A DNA stretch of 6,332 nt from Paracoccaceae bacterium (GTDB lineage Bacteria > Pseudomonadota > Alphaproteobacteria > Rhodobacterales > Rhodobacteraceae): the NCBI GenBank assembly GCA_020441345.1, contig JAGRMK010000319.1:1930-8261 (forward strand), read 5' to 3'. Below are positions 5,057 to 6,332 of this stretch, piece by piece. Within the stretch, counting starts at the first letter, position 1. Each line of letters opens with the position of its first letter. The notes beneath the pieces are model-generated. The model was given only the letters and a program-made list of their open reading frames with translations, was not told where the DNA came from and searched no databases. The position numbers were made by a program, and so were the translations under genes.

Positions 5057-6332
5057 GATGCGGTCCCCTCCTGCCGGAACACCGCGTTCAGGGCATCGGA
5101 CAGGTCGAGGATCTGCCCTTTCAACGCCCGCAACGCCGCACTGTCGAGGGTCTGAACGGAATGCAGGGTGACGGCGGTCCGCAAGGCCAACACCTGCCGT
5201 TCGAACCCGGTCATCTGGTTCTCGGGGCGCGTCAGCGCCAGATCGCCCATCCATTGATGGATGATGTCCAGGTGAAACCGGATCGAGCGCGGGTTGCCCT
5301 CGTCAAGCGCCAGAAGGTCGATCACCGACCAGCGGCTTGTGAACATCGCATAGCGCTGGCGGTGCACCATCACGCTGTCGCCCACTTCCAGCGCCAGGTC
5401 GAACCCGCCCTCGGGCGCGCCGAGATCGGCAATCGTGGCCAGCAGATCGGCCATCATCGCCGCGCGTTCCAGCGAGCGCCCGATGGTCATCGCCCGCCAG
5501 CCCGACGCGCGATACATGTTCTCATGAACCAGCCCCGAAAAGCCGGCGATCTTGCGCAGCATGACGCTCATCACGCTGGCCGCGTCCAGCCCGGCCTGCG
5601 TGGTGGTGGCGATCCGGGTCATGGATTTCTCCATGTCCTTGAGCGCCGCCCAACCGTCGATACTGAACCGGTCGCGGATCTGGCTGGCGCTGTTCACCGC
5701 CGAGGCCAGCGGCGCCCGCACCCCGGCCGGAAAGGGTTCGTCAACATCGACCTGATAGGTTTTCAGATAGGCGCCCAGCGCGTCCAGCAAGGGTTCGGTG
5801 CCACTTTCGTCCAGCCGCCCGTTATAGGCCCGCACCAGCCGCAGCAGGCCTTCGGTCCGTTCGACATACCGGCCCAGCCAGAACAGGTTGTCGGCGGCAC
5901 GACTGGGCAGCGGGCCAGGATGGGCACGGACGAAATCCGCCCCCAGCGGCGGGCGCAACGTCACCGGCTCGACGGGCGTATCGCCGATGATCCAGACATC
6001 GGCCACCGCGCCGCCATGCTGCATCGAAATCGCCGGGGTATCCGATGCCGCGCCGACCCGTGCGAAGCCACCCGGCATTGCTTGCCAGCCTTGCTCGGTG
6101 CGCGCCAGGAACACCCGCAGGCTCATCGGCCGCGGCACCAGCACGCCCTGGTCATAGACCGGCGTGGTGGACAAAGTGACCAACTCCTGCCCGACCAGCC
6201 CCGCCCCCTCACGAGTCAGCCAGTCCTGCAAATCGACCCCCACGGCGCCGCGCATCTGCCCGGCCACGGCATGAACCGCGCCGGTCTCGAACGGCATCCG
6301 GGTGGCCAGCGCGGGGCCGATCATCATGCGGT
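5053..6332 (-). CDS. Circularly permuted ATP-grasp / alpha-E fusion protein, C-terminal part (5' end beyond right edge)
   Basis: The frame is open through the right edge; the Met codons at 6327 and 6324 are internal, because the ATP-grasp part is already under way there. Counting from 6327, residues 1-115 are the end of a circularly permuted type 2 ATP-grasp domain, with TRMPFETGAV, LVGQELVTLSTTP, VPRPMSLRVFLARTEQGWQA and MPGGFARVG followed by GGAVADVWII. Residues about 139-420 are the alpha-E domain, beginning LPSRAADNLFWLGRYVERTE and almost wholly helical (RSLERAAMMADLL, NPRSIRFHLD). In other bacteria these are often two proteins; a fused form of about 800 residues occurs in some proteobacteria. 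ATP-grasp enzymes join a carboxylate to an amine using ATP, so a peptide-ligase role is inferred; the alpha-E role is unknown. It overlaps the transglutaminase gene by four bases. The missing 5' half should hold most of the ATP-binding residues. Confidence 0.93.
   Translation of the reverse strand, partial: RMMIGPALATRMPFETGAVHAVAGQMRGAVGVDLQDWLTREGAGLVGQELVTLSTTPVYDQGVLVPRPMSLRVFLARTEQGWQAMPGGFARVGAASDTPAISMQHGGAVADVWIIGDTPVEPVTLRPPLGADFVRAHPGPLPSRAADNLFWLGRYVERTEGLLRLVRAYNGRLDESGTEPLLDALGAYLKTYQVDVDEPFPAGVRAPLASAVNSASQIRDRFSIDGWAALKDMEKSMTRIATTTQAGLDAASVMSVMLRKIAGFSGLVHENMYRASGWRAMTIGRSLERAAMMADLLATIADLGAPEGGFDLALEVGDSVMVHRQRYAMFTSRWSVIDLLALDEGNPRSIRFHLDIIHQWMGDLALTRPENQMTGFERQVLALRTAVTLHSVQTLDSAALRALKGQILDLSDALNAVFRQEGTAS
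5065..5072 (-). promoter_or_regulatory. Shine-Dalgarno site that fixes the GTG start of the transglutaminase gene
   Basis: The minus strand reads AGGAGGGG here, eight bases before the GTG at 5056. It lies inside the last codons of the alpha-E gene, so the downstream gene can start translation itself as well as by coupling. Confidence 0.85.

Noticed and set aside
5057..5254. N-terminal extension of the transglutaminase protein
   Set aside because: It lies within the alpha-E coding frame, has no family similarity, and the AGGAGGGG-GTG start at 5056 fits better.
6322..6327. ATG codons at the right edge as the true start of the alpha-E gene
   Set aside because: The residues that follow belong to the interior of an ATP-grasp domain and the frame stays open to the edge, so the gene begins outside the window.
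1..6332. CRISPR array, insertion sequence, tRNA or riboswitch
   Set aside because: No spaced direct repeats, transposase frame, terminal inverted repeats or tRNA-like cloverleaf were seen on either strand. Genes fill nearly all of the window; the only gaps above 100 bp are 972-1090 and 1871-2013.

Overview
This 6.3 kb window is high-GC DNA with strongly GC-biased third codon positions. It is most likely from an alphaproteobacterium of the Rhodobacterales (Rhodobacter/Paracoccus/Roseobacter type). Supporting signs are a Hint-domain protein of a kind common in that order, a fused circularly permuted ATP-grasp/alpha-E protein beside a transglutaminase-like protease, and an intergenic hairpin element containing AAATACTCC. 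The taxonomic call is inference; the window holds no rRNA, tRNA or phylogenetic marker gene.

Layout. The left block (1-1870) is on the minus strand. Reading in the direction of transcription it holds an SDR-family protein with a degenerate active site (1870 to 1091), a 120 bp gap with a hairpin repeat, a HAD-family hydrolase (971 to 372), and the N-terminal 103 residues of an alpha/beta hydrolase that runs off the left edge. The middle block (2014-3912) is on the plus strand: a Hint-domain protein followed 15 bp later by a two-domain universal stress protein. A divergent intergenic region (1871-2013) separates the two blocks and carries a plausible sigma70-type promoter for the plus-strand pair.

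The right block (3909-6332) is on the minus strand and is tightly coupled. It runs from the C-terminal part of an ATP-grasp/alpha-E fusion (entering from the right edge), through a GTGA overlap, to a transglutaminase-like cysteine protease, then through an ATGA overlap to an 89-codon ORF. That ORF looks like the two ends of an aldose 1-epimerase (GalM) joined in frame with the middle missing. It ends tail to tail with the stress-protein gene, with overlapping stop codons.

Functionally, the ATP-grasp/alpha-E plus transglutaminase pair belongs to a known but biochemically poorly defined peptide-bond-forming and -hydrolysing module, often found with the Anbu proteasome-like protease. No Anbu gene lies between the transglutaminase and the convergent gene here. 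The most notable observations are the internally deleted GalM, the SDR lacking Tyr-x3-Lys, and the Hint domain lacking the canonical nucleophile Cys. I see no mobile element, CRISPR array, RNA gene or clearly new multi-gene system.
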